From NCBI GenBank assembly GCA_003963305.1, contig RXJR01000001.1:62001-126000 (forward strand): DNA of 64,000 bases. Reading direction: 5' to 3'. The DNA comes from Candidatus Melainabacteria bacterium (GTDB taxonomy: Bacteria > Cyanobacteriota > Vampirovibrionia > Obscuribacterales > Obscuribacteraceae). Below are positions 9,489 to 18,592 of this stretch, piece by piece; position 1 is the stretch's first letter, and each line of letters starts with the position of its first letter. The position numbers and the translations under genes were made by a program. Under the pieces are notes generated by a model. It was not told the DNA's origin. It did not search any database and worked only from the letters and a program-made list of their open reading frames with translations.

Positions 9489-10631
9489 ATGATCAGGATC
9501 CTACTGAGTCCAAGTGCCTTCTATCCGAGCCTCGGCGGCGTCGAAGAAATTTGCAGAAACCTCGCGCATCGTTTGGCCGCAAAGAACTTTGAAGTCGCCG
9601 TTGCAGTAAACAGACATCCAACATCGCTACCCGATCATGAAGAGATCGAAAGCATCGACGTTCATCGTTTTGCCTTTGAATACCCAAGCAAAACCGTATC
9701 AGGGCTCGGTCCGGTGTTTCGCTTTCCACACAATACAAAGAACTATCTCGCTTTCGTCAAATCGTTTGCACCAGATTTAGTGCACCTCATCTGTCCGAGT
9801 TCCAATTCGCTCTATGGCTACGTGGCAATGGAACTGCTCAAGCAGAAAACGCTGGTTACGCTGCAAGGCGAGTTTTTCATGGACATGAATGGTCTCTACG
9901 ATCGCTCCGCTTTCGCTCGTCTGTGCGCCTCTAAGCTGCTTCATAAAGCCAATGGCGTGACTGCCTGTTCTCAATACGTCATGGATGATGCAAAACGGCG
10001 GTTCAACTTCAATGCACCAATCGAGCAAGTAGTTTTTAACGGTGTCGATCTGGCTGAAAACTCTCTGACTGCGTCATTGAAACCGCATTCAAGACCGTTC
10101 ATTTTTGCCATCGGTCGCTTGGTAAAAAACAAGGGCTTTGACTGGCTGCTGCGCGCATTCAAACGACTGACGGAGACACAGACTGAAGTCGATCTGATTC
10201 TCGCCGGCGACGGCGAAGAACGCCAAAACCTGGAAGCGTTGAGTAAAGAGTTGTCTCTCTCCGAGAGAGTCCATTTCTTAGGACGCCAGGGCAGAGCCCA
10301 GGTAAGCGACTTATTTAAGTCCTGCTTATTCTTTGTGCTTCCCTCCCCCGTAGAACCGTTCGGCATTGTCTGCCTGGAAGCAATGCGCGCCGGAAAACCG
10401 CTGATTGCAACAAACACGGGTGGTCCACCAGAGTTTGTTCGAGATCATGTCGATGGACTGCTGGTGCCACCGGAAGATGACGTTTCCTTGTTTCAAGCGA
10501 TGGATCAACTTTGCTCGAGCAAAGAGTCACAAGCACTGTTTGGTAGAAATGCCCTGGACCAGGTGCAAGGCTTCGATTGGCAAAAGATTACAGATCAATA
10601 CATCGAACTCTACAAGCAGATCTTGAACTGA
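9489..10631 (+). CDS. GT4-family glycosyltransferase
   Basis: A GT-B fold enzyme of 380 residues. The N-terminal loop SAFYPSLGGVEEICRNLA is the standard GT4 acceptor-domain motif. The C-terminal domain shows FIFAIGRLVKNKGFDWLLRA (about 198), LILAGDGEERQNLEAL and the E-x7-E signature EPFGIVCLEAMRAGKPLIA (about 284-302), followed by GGPPEFV. It likely transfers a hexose from a nucleotide sugar on the cytoplasmic face. The gene is monocistronic or leads into the FkbM gene 161 bases downstream. Confidence 0.92.
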   Translation: MIRILLSPSAFYPSLGGVEEICRNLAHRLAAKNFEVAVAVNRHPTSLPDHEEIESIDVHRFAFEYPSKTVSGLGPVFRFPHNTKNYLAFVKSFAPDLVHLICPSSNSLYGYVAMELLKQKTLVTLQGEFFMDMNGLYDRSAFARLCASKLLHKANGVTACSQYVMDDAKRRFNFNAPIEQVVFNGVDLAENSLTASLKPHSRPFIFAIGRLVKNKGFDWLLRAFKRLTETQTEVDLILAGDGEERQNLEALSKELSLSERVHFLGRQGRAQVSDLFKSCLFFVLPSPVEPFGIVCLEAMRAGKPLIATNTGGPPEFVRDHVDGLLVPPEDDVSLFQAMDQLCSSKESQALFGRNALDQVQGFDWQKITDQYIELYKQILN

Positions 10632-10750
10632 TAACGAAGCAGTACCTGCTCCACTACAGTTTGGTTTACGTTCTGGGGTCATAAAGACGTCCTTTAAATC
10701 AATTAAACGAGACTTCCTTTCAGAAGATTGCGCAAATAACTGAATGAACC

Positions 10751-10778
10751 TTGTACCAGCGCGTCTCATTGTTAAAAT
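10751..10778 (+). promoter_or_regulatory. Candidate sigma70-type promoter for the FkbM gene
   Basis: TTGTAC at 10751-10756 and TAAAAT at 10773-10778 are separated by 16 bases. Transcription would begin near 10785, leaving only about eight bases before the ATG at 10793. Either the message is almost leaderless or the true start is further in, for example GTG 10850. This was found by eye only. Confidence 0.35.
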
Positions 10779-10792
10779 AGTCCAGTCGGCAC

Positions 10793-11815
10793 ATGCTCGG
10801 AGACCAGGATGAGCGTCGAGGACTGTTGCGCTCCAGGGACTGGGCAGAAGTGAATCGGGAAGCTTTGAAATCTGAAAAGCTCGAGAGCTCCGAGCACTGG
10901 TTAACACCAGACAGCTACAAGCAATGCTTGGCAGAGATAGAGCCATTTATAGCCAACTACAACTGGCTATGGAAGGTGCTGCGGTGGCGCGCAGGTTTGC
11001 ACGGCGGCATGTTCCCAGAGCGCGCCTACGCTGCTCTGAAGCCTTTCGGCAATCAAAAGAAGCCATACTTCATTGGCACAACTACTGCCGGTGTCAAATT
11101 TGTCGGAGATTACCGAGACCTTTACTCAGTGCTGCTCGTCGTCGACCCGAGCTTTCATTTAGATTTTGTCAAATTCATCTGCGAAAAACTGACAGCCCGG
11201 CGCGGCAAAGTATTTATCGACGTCGGTTCCAACATGGGAATTGTTGCAGCATCAGTGGCAAAGTTGCTCGGACCGGATTATCGAGTCATCGCAGTCGAGC
11301 CAGTTCATGCGACCGCAACAAGAGCAGCCGCCACCTTTGCTCTAAATTCCCTGTCAAACGTGGAACTATTCAAGGGCGCAATCAGCGAAACCAACGGCGA
11401 AATTTCTTTCTTCCAGATACCGGGTCACTCTGATAGAGCGTCAATTCATGCCGATGCAATCGAGAGAGATCAAAATCTGATCAAGATCACAGTACCGAGC
11501 AGAACCCTCGATTCCATTGCCGATGAGCGAAAACTCGGCGAAATCGGATTTATAAAGTTCGACGTCGAAGGGCACGAACCCTCCGCAGTTGCGGGCACAC
11601 AGTCGATCATTGAAAGAGATAAGCCTGACATTATCTACGAATATGCCTTTGCAGTGGCGGAAAAAATGGGATGGGAAGCATCAGATGTAGCAGCGCTTAT
11701 CGGAAAAATCACTCCTTACAAGTTTTTCTCCATGGTCGACGATCAAACGCTCGGAGATTTCCCGCCCCCTGCTAAAAATGAGGGACTGGTCAATATCTAC
11801 TGTAGCCCTGAATAA
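10793..11815 (+). CDS. FkbM-family methyltransferase
   Basis: A 340-residue SAM-dependent methyltransferase of the FkbM type, often found in O-antigen and exopolysaccharide loci where it methylates sugar hydroxyls. The SAM-binding glycine loop is FIDVGSNMGIVAASVAKLLG (about 142-161), followed by acidic VIAVEPVHATATRAA. The FkbM signature FIKFDVEGHEPSAVAG appears near 260. An N-terminal extension of about 100 residues precedes the core. No clear Shine-Dalgarno precedes ATG 10793, and GTG 10850 is an alternative start. Confidence 0.9.
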   Translation: MLGDQDERRGLLRSRDWAEVNREALKSEKLESSEHWLTPDSYKQCLAEIEPFIANYNWLWKVLRWRAGLHGGMFPERAYAALKPFGNQKKPYFIGTTTAGVKFVGDYRDLYSVLLVVDPSFHLDFVKFICEKLTARRGKVFIDVGSNMGIVAASVAKLLGPDYRVIAVEPVHATATRAAATFALNSLSNVELFKGAISETNGEISFFQIPGHSDRASIHADAIERDQNLIKITVPSRTLDSIADERKLGEIGFIKFDVEGHEPSAVAGTQSIIERDKPDIIYEYAFAVAEKMGWEASDVAALIGKITPYKFFSMVDDQTLGDFPPPAKNEGLVNIYCSPE

Positions 11816-11954
11816 AATACTGTACAGATTAAAGTCATCGAACGTCCAAAACACAATGACAGCACAGTTCGTCACATTAGACGTGATCACTATATGACTA
11901 CTTGCAAGTTTGTGTATTATGCCCGCAGTGACGAAGGTAGGAGTCGGGGTGAGT

Positions 11955-13418
11955 ATGACGACCAAGGAACCGAAGCTTAGTATTCTCGTGCCCGTGTACA
12001 ACGAGCGCAGAACGCTACGAACTCTAATGCGGCGGTTGCTACAATCTCCGATCCAAATTCCCTTTGAGATAATCGCCGTCGACGACTGCAGCAGGGACGG
12101 TTCGCGCGAGATCTTACAAGAGCTAGCCGCAGAGGATTCACGCATCCGTCTGGTTTTCCACACGGAGAACACCGGCAAGGGCGGAGCCATTCACACAGCT
12201 ATAAAAGAGATGACCGGTGACATAGCACTGGTTCAGGACGCCGATCTTGAATACGATCCAAATGAAATACCGAGAGTGATCGCGCCTATTCTCGATGGCA
12301 GGGCTGATGCGTCTTTTGGTAGCCGTTACGCAGGCAGAGAATGTCGCCGAGTTTTGTACTACATGCATACGGTCATGAACAAAACACTGACCTGGCTGAC
12401 CAATCTTGTCACAGACCTGGATCTGACCGACATGGAGACATGCTACAAAGCGGTCAGAGCAGACATTCTCAAGCAAACACCTCTCAAACAGAAACGCTTC
12501 GGCATGGAACCAGAGCTGACAGTACGTCTAGCTCAGTGGGGGGCACGCATTTATGAAGTGCCTATAAGCTACTCCGGACGAAGCTATGCAGAAGGAAAGA
12601 AGATAACCTGGAAAGACGGCGTGCAAGCGTTGTTTGTAATTTTCTGGGTGGCTTTTATCGACCGAAAGTTCACCACTCATGATGGTTACTATCACCTCAA
12701 AGCCGTACGCGGACCAGGTGTGAACCACTGGATGTTCGATACGATCAAACCATTTGTAGGCAATGATGTGCTCGAAGCAGGTTGCGGTATCGGCAACCTT
12801 TCAGAAATGATGCTCAACAAATCGAGCCTTACTTGCGTCGATATCGATCCTTTGTTTGTGGAGTTGATCTCCAGACGGTTTTCTCATCTCGAAAATTTCA
12901 CCGCCATCAAACAAGACATTGTCGACCTGAAAACAGATAACCTGAAGAATACGCCTGACACGGTCATCTGTTTAAATGTTCTAGAGCTCGTCAACAACGA
13001 CGAACAAGCCCTGCAAAACTTCTACGACGTCTTGCAGCCAGGCGGCAATCTGATTTTGATGGTGCCTCAACACGGAGCATTATTCAGCGGCTTGGACAAC
13101 AGATTCGGACACCTGCGCCGTTACGACAAAGAGAAGCTGGAACAACTCTTAACCAAAGCAGGTTTCGAAGTTCGATCAGTGAAAGATTTCAATCGTTTAG
13201 GTTTCCTGGGTTGGCTCGTCTTCAGCCGCCTGTTACAAGAGAAAGAACTTTCAGGCTCTGCCATGTGGCTGTTCAACTTGATTTTGCCGATCGCAAAAAG
13301 ACTGGAGTTTCTCAGCTTCGTTCCAGGAGTGAGCATCGTTGCCGTAGCTCGCAAACCCGCCGAAGCCGGAGCAAAATTTTTTTCCCCAGCGAACCAGTTC
13401 CAAATAGCTAGAACCTAG
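11955..13418 (+). CDS. Bifunctional GT2 glycosyltransferase / SAM-dependent methyltransferase fusion
   Basis: A two-domain protein of about 487 residues. Residues about 7-235 are a dolichyl-phosphate-mannose-synthase-like GT2: LSILVPVYNERRTLRTL, EIIAVDDCSRDGS, NTGKGGAIHTAI and LVQDADLEYDP. Residues about 255-430 are a class I methyltransferase: GNDVLEAGCGIGNLSEMM, CVDIDPLFVELI and later LQPGGNLILMVP. It may make a polyprenyl-phosphate sugar or transfer a sugar, then methylate it. I prefer ATG 11955, preceded by AGGAG at 11938-11942; ATG 11919 and TTG 11910 are in frame. It is one base from the next gene. A second fusion of the same design is at 21676. Confidence 0.88.
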   Translation: MTTKEPKLSILVPVYNERRTLRTLMRRLLQSPIQIPFEIIAVDDCSRDGSREILQELAAEDSRIRLVFHTENTGKGGAIHTAIKEMTGDIALVQDADLEYDPNEIPRVIAPILDGRADASFGSRYAGRECRRVLYYMHTVMNKTLTWLTNLVTDLDLTDMETCYKAVRADILKQTPLKQKRFGMEPELTVRLAQWGARIYEVPISYSGRSYAEGKKITWKDGVQALFVIFWVAFIDRKFTTHDGYYHLKAVRGPGVNHWMFDTIKPFVGNDVLEAGCGIGNLSEMMLNKSSLTCVDIDPLFVELISRRFSHLENFTAIKQDIVDLKTDNLKNTPDTVICLNVLELVNNDEQALQNFYDVLQPGGNLILMVPQHGALFSGLDNRFGHLRRYDKEKLEQLLTKAGFEVRSVKDFNRLGFLGWLVFSRLLQEKELSGSAMWLFNLILPIAKRLEFLSFVPGVSIVAVARKPAEAGAKFFSPANQFQIART

Positions 13419-13419
13419 C

Positions 13420-14748
13420 ATGGCAAACGATCTACAAATACAGCCAAAACTCAGTAGCAGTCGAGCAGCTGTGGTACAGACGACTGGCGCACGTCAATAT
13501 GTAATCGCCCTGGCCGTAGTTGCCACCATCTTTGGTGCACTGTACTTATTCTACGCGCGCCCGGGAAGTGCTGGCGATGAGCCAGCCCACTATGCCAATG
13601 TTATCTACTACGCCCGCCACAAGTGCATGCCCATTTTGGGACAACCTGAAGTCTCTTATGAAGGACAGATGGGTCCGGTTTACTACGCGCTTTCAGCACC
13701 GGTTTGGTTAGCTTGTGCAGGACTTGGAGAGCACGAGGCATTCTTTGCCTTACGAATTTTTGACTTGCTCCTCGTGCCTTTGACGGTATTCCTTAGTTAC
13801 AGGTTGGCTTCGATCGCCAAGCCAGAGGACAAGACGTTTGTTCTCGCCACGACGACTTTTATGGCGCTCAACCCCAGTTTGCTCTCCATTGCAGCCAGTA
13901 TTCAAAATGATGCCCTGACATGCGTTTTGACGATGGCGATTTCACTTCTGTGCTTCAAGTTCATGCAAGACGATACCAATCTCATAAGGAAGGGTGTTCT
14001 GATCGGCTTGCTAACAGGCGTTGCGATTCTCACGAAAGCAACAGCGGTTTTTCTGGTCGTCGCCATCCCCGTATATGCCATTGTTTGTTGGCGCTGGCGC
14101 AGTGCCAAATTTATTGCAGCTTTTGGCTCCGCGGTTGGTCTCAGTGCCGGCTGGTGGTTTGTGCGTAATGTCGTGCTCTACGGAGACCTTTCAGCCCAGG
14201 CAGCTCTGACGAAATTCAATTACAACAATAATCCACCGCCATTCGATTTTAGAGAATGGCCAAAATTACGCCATTTCTTATGGGAGACCGAAACCTATTA
14301 TTGGATGCCAATTCAATACTACAGAGACGTCTTCCACACTCCAGTCTGGCTGAGAAGCATTGTTGGCATATTCACGGCTTTAGGCTTAATCGGAGCTTTC
14401 GGCATAGTCGTGAAGCACGTCAAAGACTGCCTGCAAAACAAAACTCTGAAGCCGTTTTTTCCTCTATTTATGGCCACGCAATACGCTGTATGCATGTTGG
14501 TTTTCATTTACTCATGCGCACGTATCACACACTTTGCCGCTCGAGTAACCTTCCCCACAATCATCATCTACGCAGCGATGATAGCCAGTGGTTGCTTCGT
14601 GGTCAGAAAGTTCAAGCAGTCAGAAAAAGCATTTTTGGCTCTATTGGCGGCTGGAATGATCGCAGCCAACGTGTACGTCCTTATTCAATTGAACTCGATG
14701 CCAGTGCTTCCGTTTCATCACATCTTCTCAGTGCCACCTTACCTTTGA
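13420..14748 (+). CDS. DUF2142/GT-C-like multi-pass membrane protein
   Basis: A protein of 442 residues with about ten membrane helices. The first periplasmic loop has AGDEPAHYANVIYYARHKC, then VSYEGQMGPVYYALSAPVW. This D-E-P-x-H pattern with a later Gln/Pro-rich loop is typical of DUF2142 and related GT-C glycosyltransferases that use polyprenyl-phosphate donors. It starts one base after the GT2-methyltransferase fusion, so the two probably work together: the fusion could make the lipid-linked sugar and this protein use it outside. The enzymatic role is an inference. Confidence 0.82.
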   Translation: MANDLQIQPKLSSSRAAVVQTTGARQYVIALAVVATIFGALYLFYARPGSAGDEPAHYANVIYYARHKCMPILGQPEVSYEGQMGPVYYALSAPVWLACAGLGEHEAFFALRIFDLLLVPLTVFLSYRLASIAKPEDKTFVLATTTFMALNPSLLSIAASIQNDALTCVLTMAISLLCFKFMQDDTNLIRKGVLIGLLTGVAILTKATAVFLVVAIPVYAIVCWRWRSAKFIAAFGSAVGLSAGWWFVRNVVLYGDLSAQAALTKFNYNNNPPPFDFREWPKLRHFLWETETYYWMPIQYYRDVFHTPVWLRSIVGIFTALGLIGAFGIVVKHVKDCLQNKTLKPFFPLFMATQYAVCMLVFIYSCARITHFAARVTFPTIIIYAAMIASGCFVVRKFKQSEKAFLALLAAGMIAANVYVLIQLNSMPVLPFHHIFSVPPYL

Positions 14749-14856
14749 TAAACATTTGTCTCAGAGTTTTTTGTCTTCTTGGAATCATTAGACAGACAAC
14801 ATTCTGCTTTCAATTCTCTATGTTATGGTTTTAAGACCTTTTGATTGGGCTAAGAA

Positions 14857-15588
14857 ATGAACATCAAGAAACACATTCCGTATTCAGTTAAACAGTCGAT
14901 CCGCAATCTCATCGTGCAGACCGTCACGTCCCCTCCAGTGCGAGCGTTTTACTGTACAAAGTTCAGACAAACCGTTGATGCAATTGGATCAGGCGAGGTC
15001 AAACTGCACTTCGGCTGTGGTCCAAGACATCTGGACGGCTGGGTCAATGTCGACCTGATTCCGAATCGTCCGCAACCGGATATTTTGATCGATGTTCAAC
15101 TAAAGTTGCCGCTTCGCGACGCCTGTGTCGATTACATCTACTCAGAAGACTTGATCGAACACCTCACTTACGATGGCGCGAAAAATTTTCTCAGCGAGTG
15201 CTCGCGTGTCCTCAAGCCGGGCGGCATGCTCAGAGTAGGTACGCCGGACCTGGAATCTTTCATGCGTGCCTATCTCGATCGCTCACAGGGCGACCTTGAT
15301 TTTTATCGTGAACATGAAGGCTGCCAGACCTTTGCAGAGATGTTCAACTGCGGCATGAGAGCCTGGGGTCATACATTCATTTACGATGAAGAGACTCTCA
15401 GCGGCATCCTCGAGCAGCGAGGCTTCCAGGTGGCACGCAAAGATTTCAATGACACGGAGGCAACTGCCTTTGAAGGTCTGGATCTGCGCAATCCTGTCGA
15501 AGGTGCTCACAGCTTCTTCCTCGAGTGTCGAAAACTCCCTGCTACAGCCACTACAAAGCAGCAGAAGAGCCTCGTCGCCGCGCGCTAG
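14857..15588 (+). CDS. Class I SAM-dependent methyltransferase (Methyltransf_11-like)
   Basis: A 243-residue protein. VKLHFGCGPRHLDGWVNVDL (about 49-68) is the SAM-binding motif variant common in polysaccharide loci, followed by LPLRDACVDYIYSEDLIEHL and VLKPGGMLRVGTPDL. The first 45 residues are basic and may contact a lipid-linked substrate. A promoter or terminator in the 108-base gap before it is not evident. The substrate, presumably a sugar or a nucleotide sugar, is unknown. Confidence 0.87.
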   Translation: MNIKKHIPYSVKQSIRNLIVQTVTSPPVRAFYCTKFRQTVDAIGSGEVKLHFGCGPRHLDGWVNVDLIPNRPQPDILIDVQLKLPLRDACVDYIYSEDLIEHLTYDGAKNFLSECSRVLKPGGMLRVGTPDLESFMRAYLDRSQGDLDFYREHEGCQTFAEMFNCGMRAWGHTFIYDEETLSGILEQRGFQVARKDFNDTEATAFEGLDLRNPVEGAHSFFLECRKLPATATTKQQKSLVAAR

Positions 15589-15754
15589 AACTTTCAACCT
15601 GATACAAAAGTCACATTCGACACTATAGATAAAGAGGCTTTCATCTCTCTATTTCTATAAGAGAATGTCACGTTGCGAATCTTTTTTATATCGATTTCGC
15701 TTACCCTATTTGGTTGTAAGGCGCTACAATTGAGCGATTCGTTGGGGAATTGAA

Positions 15755-16744
15755 TTGAAGTTATCTGTCATAGTACCTGTCTATAACAGTGAACGTAGCT
15801 TGTTCACGCTAATCGAGCGCCTGGAGCCAGTTTTGCGCCAGACAGCAAGTGACTTCGAGCTTATTTTTGTAAATGACGGCAGCACCAACAGCACAAAAGA
15901 AATTTTGACCCAGCTAACCCACCAGTACAGCTGGGTGCGCGCCATCAACTTCATGCGCAATTTCGGGCAGCACAGTGCGGTGCTCTGCGGAATCCGTGCC
16001 GCAAAATTTCCTGTCATCATCACGATGGACGATGACTTGCAACACCCACCGGAAGAAATTCCAAAACTGATCGATACGCTCAACGAAGGTTGGGATGTAG
16101 TCTACGGAACACCTGAAGCGCAACAGCACGGTATCTGGAGAGACCTTGCTTCCGAATTGACCAAGATCGTCTTATCCGGAGCCATGGGTGCCTCTACTGC
16201 TCGAAACATCAGCGCTTTTAGAATATTCCGCACAAAATTGCGCGACGCTTTCAGCATGTACTACGGTCCAGCAGTTTCCGTTGACGCGCTTCTCACCTGG
16301 GGCACGACAAAATTTGCCGCTATTCCTGTGCGCCATGACCCCAGACACGCCGGAGTCTCCAATTACACGTTCGGTAAATTGCTCATACATGCAATCAATG
16401 TGGTTACCGGTTTCAGCACCATTCCACTGAGATTGGCGACACTCAATGGGTGCATTTGCCTGGGTCTGGGATTCATACTACTGGTCTATGTTTTCGGTAG
16501 ATTCCTGATTCAAGGTTGCGACGTACCGGGTTTCCCATTTCTCGCATCTGTTGTGATCATTTTTTCAGGAGCGCAACTTTTCTCGCTGGGAATTGTCGGC
16601 GAATACCTGGCTCGTATGTACGCCAAATCAATGGCCAAACCGACTTACGTCATAGAGACAGAAGAGGAAGTTGGTGCCTTGCAAGCTTTTGAAGAAATTC
16701 CAGGTCGCCTGGACAAATCAAGCCAGCTCACATCAGTGCGTTGA
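15755..16744 (+). CDS. GT2 glycosyltransferase with C-terminal membrane helices (GtrB/ArnC-like)
   Basis: A 329-residue enzyme of the GtrB/ArnC/DPM1 type, which moves a sugar from a nucleotide to polyprenyl phosphate. The catalytic domain has LSVIVPVYNSERSL, LIFVNDGSTNSTKEI, MRNFGQHSAVLCGIRAA and ITMDDDLQHPPEEIP (DDD metal motif). Two C-terminal helices (about 235-260 and 268-292) carry the typical LGIVGEYLARMYAKS ending. The start is TTG with GGGGAATTGAA upstream. It is followed at ten bases by the aminotransferase gene. The paralog at 49300-50307 is strikingly similar in motifs. Confidence 0.92.
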   Translation: MKLSVIVPVYNSERSLFTLIERLEPVLRQTASDFELIFVNDGSTNSTKEILTQLTHQYSWVRAINFMRNFGQHSAVLCGIRAAKFPVIITMDDDLQHPPEEIPKLIDTLNEGWDVVYGTPEAQQHGIWRDLASELTKIVLSGAMGASTARNISAFRIFRTKLRDAFSMYYGPAVSVDALLTWGTTKFAAIPVRHDPRHAGVSNYTFGKLLIHAINVVTGFSTIPLRLATLNGCICLGLGFILLVYVFGRFLIQGCDVPGFPFLASVVIIFSGAQLFSLGIVGEYLARMYAKSMAKPTYVIETEEEVGALQAFEEIPGRLDKSSQLTSVR

Positions 16745-16754
16745 GGTGACGATA

Positions 16755-17951
16755 GTGATTGATTCTTTGAAGAAACAGAACATCAGCCCGGCAGCTGACA
16801 CCTCTACAAAAAATGCGGGGTACACGATTCCTTTTAATCGCCCCTGCTTCGCCGGTCCTGAACAAGAATATATAGCGCAGTCAATCGCCAACAGTCACGT
16901 CTCAGGCGACGGGCCATTTACCAAGAAGTGTCATGGCTTGCTCGAAAATTTCCTGGGCGTAAAAAAAGCATTGCTTACGACTTCATGCACACACGCATTG
17001 GAGATGTCTGCTCTCCTTCTGGATATAAAAGAAGGTGATGAAGTCATCGTTCCGTCTTTTACTTTCGTCTCCACAATCAACGCTTTTGTACTGCGCGGAG
17101 CTAAACCTATTTTTGTCGATGTGCGCCCGGACACGCTTAACCTCGATGAGAAGCTGGTCTCAAAGGCTATAACGGCAAAAACCAAAGCCATTGTGCCGGT
17201 GCACTACGCCGGAGTTGCCTGTGAAATGGACGAAATCATGGCAGCAGCAGGCTCAGAAATAGCCGTTGTTGAAGACAATGCTCACGGCTTTTTCGGTGAA
17301 TATAAAGGCAGAAAGCTAGGAACATTCGGTCAAATGTCGACCTTGAGCTTCCACGAAACCAAAAACTTCCAGTGTGGTGAAGGCGGCGCCCTCATTCTCA
17401 ACGATGAGAAGTTGATCGAACGAGCTGAAATAATCAGAGAAAAGGGTACCAACCGGAGCAGATTTTTCAGAGGACAGGTAGACAAATACAGCTGGGTTGA
17501 CCTGGGTTCCAGTTATTTGCCTTCAGACCTTTTAGCAGCCTTCCTTTACGCTCAATTGCAAGCCAATAAGGCGATCCAAACGAAACGCCAGCAAATCTGG
17601 AACATGTATCACGAACACCTGCATGAATGGGCCGGCGCAGGCAATGTGACACTACCTACGGTGCCAGAGCACTGCCGACAGCCCTATCACATGTTTTACA
17701 TGCTATTGCCTTCTCTGAAAGTGCGACAGGCATTAATTGCGCATCTCAAAAAGGACGGCATTCTGGCTGTCTACCACTATCTGCCGCTGCACATCTCCGA
17801 CATGGGCAAACAATACGGCGGTCAGGCGGGTGATTGCCCGGTCACCGAAGATATAAGCGATCGCTTGCTGAGACTGCCTTTCTACAACAGCCTGACGGAA
17901 GAAGACCAGATGAAGGTAGTCGAGTCGATTCTGAGATTCTCGGAATTCTAA
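16755..17951 (+). CDS. rffA: RffA/WecE-type DegT aminotransferase (dTDP-4-keto-6-deoxyhexose transaminase)
   Basis: A PLP-dependent sugar aminotransferase of about 398 residues. IPFNRPCFAGPEQEYI, the VSGDGPFTKKCHGLLE region, TTSCTHALEMSALLL and the catalytic-lysine motif LSFHETKNFQCGEGGAL (Lys near residue 203) are those of RffA/WecE, which makes dTDP-Fuc4N for enterobacterial common antigen. GTG 16755 is preferred, with GAGGTG at 16743-16748 just upstream; GTG 16746 is also in frame. It is convergent with a GNAT acetyltransferase that could N-acetylate the product. The exact sugar isomer is not determined by sequence. Confidence 0.9.
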   Translation: MIDSLKKQNISPAADTSTKNAGYTIPFNRPCFAGPEQEYIAQSIANSHVSGDGPFTKKCHGLLENFLGVKKALLTTSCTHALEMSALLLDIKEGDEVIVPSFTFVSTINAFVLRGAKPIFVDVRPDTLNLDEKLVSKAITAKTKAIVPVHYAGVACEMDEIMAAAGSEIAVVEDNAHGFFGEYKGRKLGTFGQMSTLSFHETKNFQCGEGGALILNDEKLIERAEIIREKGTNRSRFFRGQVDKYSWVDLGSSYLPSDLLAAFLYAQLQANKAIQTKRQQIWNMYHEHLHEWAGAGNVTLPTVPEHCRQPYHMFYMLLPSLKVRQALIAHLKKDGILAVYHYLPLHISDMGKQYGGQAGDCPVTEDISDRLLRLPFYNSLTEEDQMKVVESILRFSEF

Positions 17952-18011
17952 GAACCAGTTCAGAGCTTCGCCGCACAGACGACTGTATTCCGGAGACTGT
18001 GCCTTCAGTTC

Positions 18012-18569
18012 TCAGCGTCCGCGAACATTCTCCACAAATTGCTGCCTGGTCAGGGCCATGATTATCAGGTCGTGATACTCACCCTTAGCGAAGAAATGCT
18101 CCTTCAAGAGTCCTTCCTCTACAAAGGCAAGTGACTTATACAGCTTTATCGCAGGCAGATTTGTCGAGATTACTCGCAACCAGATCTTGTTTAAATTGAG
18201 AGACTCAAATCCGTAATGCAAGCCTTGAATCAAGCTCTGAGCACCGCGACCGCTGCCCCTGAATTCTCTGGGACCGATATAGATGCCGAGTTCGGCCACA
18301 CGGGAAATCCAATCAATGTACATGAGCCGGAACAGACCAATCAATTGTTTCGGTTCTTGACTGTAAATACCAAGCAGCGCCTGATTACGATCGGCGTTAG
18401 TGCTGGCATACCAGGACTCGACTTGTTGCATAGTCGACGGCATCGGTGTAGCCGTCATCGTAAACGACAACTCTCGATCGTTGCGCCATTTCAAAATCTC
18501 TTCCAGATCGGCATGCTCGACTGCGGCGAGTTCAACAGCGGTTACAGTCTTGCTTCTCTTATCTTGCAT
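18012..18569 (-). CDS. GNAT-family N-acetyltransferase (RimJ/RimL-like)
   Basis: A 185-residue acetyl-CoA-dependent acetyltransferase. The sequence ILKWRNDRELS, the acyl-CoA loop GPREFRGSGRGAQSLI (pyrophosphate-binding R/Q-x-x-G-x-G/A), and RVISTNLPAIKLYKSLAFVEEG with the late N..A...Y..lGF motif define GNAT. Proteins of this shape acetylate amino sugars (PseH- or WecD-like roles) or proteins. Its position tail-to-tail with RffA and next to a WbqC-like gene favours amino-sugar acetylation. GTG 18584 is an alternative start; neither has a good Shine-Dalgarno. Confidence 0.85.
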   Translation of the reverse strand: MQDKRSKTVTAVELAAVEHADLEEILKWRNDRELSFTMTATPMPSTMQQVESWYASTNADRNQALLGIYSQEPKQLIGLFRLMYIDWISRVAELGIYIGPREFRGSGRGAQSLIQGLHYGFESLNLNKIWLRVISTNLPAIKLYKSLAFVEEGLLKEHFFAKGEYHDLIIMALTRQQFVENVRGR

Positions 18570-18592
18570 AAAGTATTGCACCACTCATAGTA

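Noticed and set aside
14256-14834. 192-residue plus-strand frame
   Set aside because: It overlaps the DUF2142-like membrane gene in another frame and shows no domain features.
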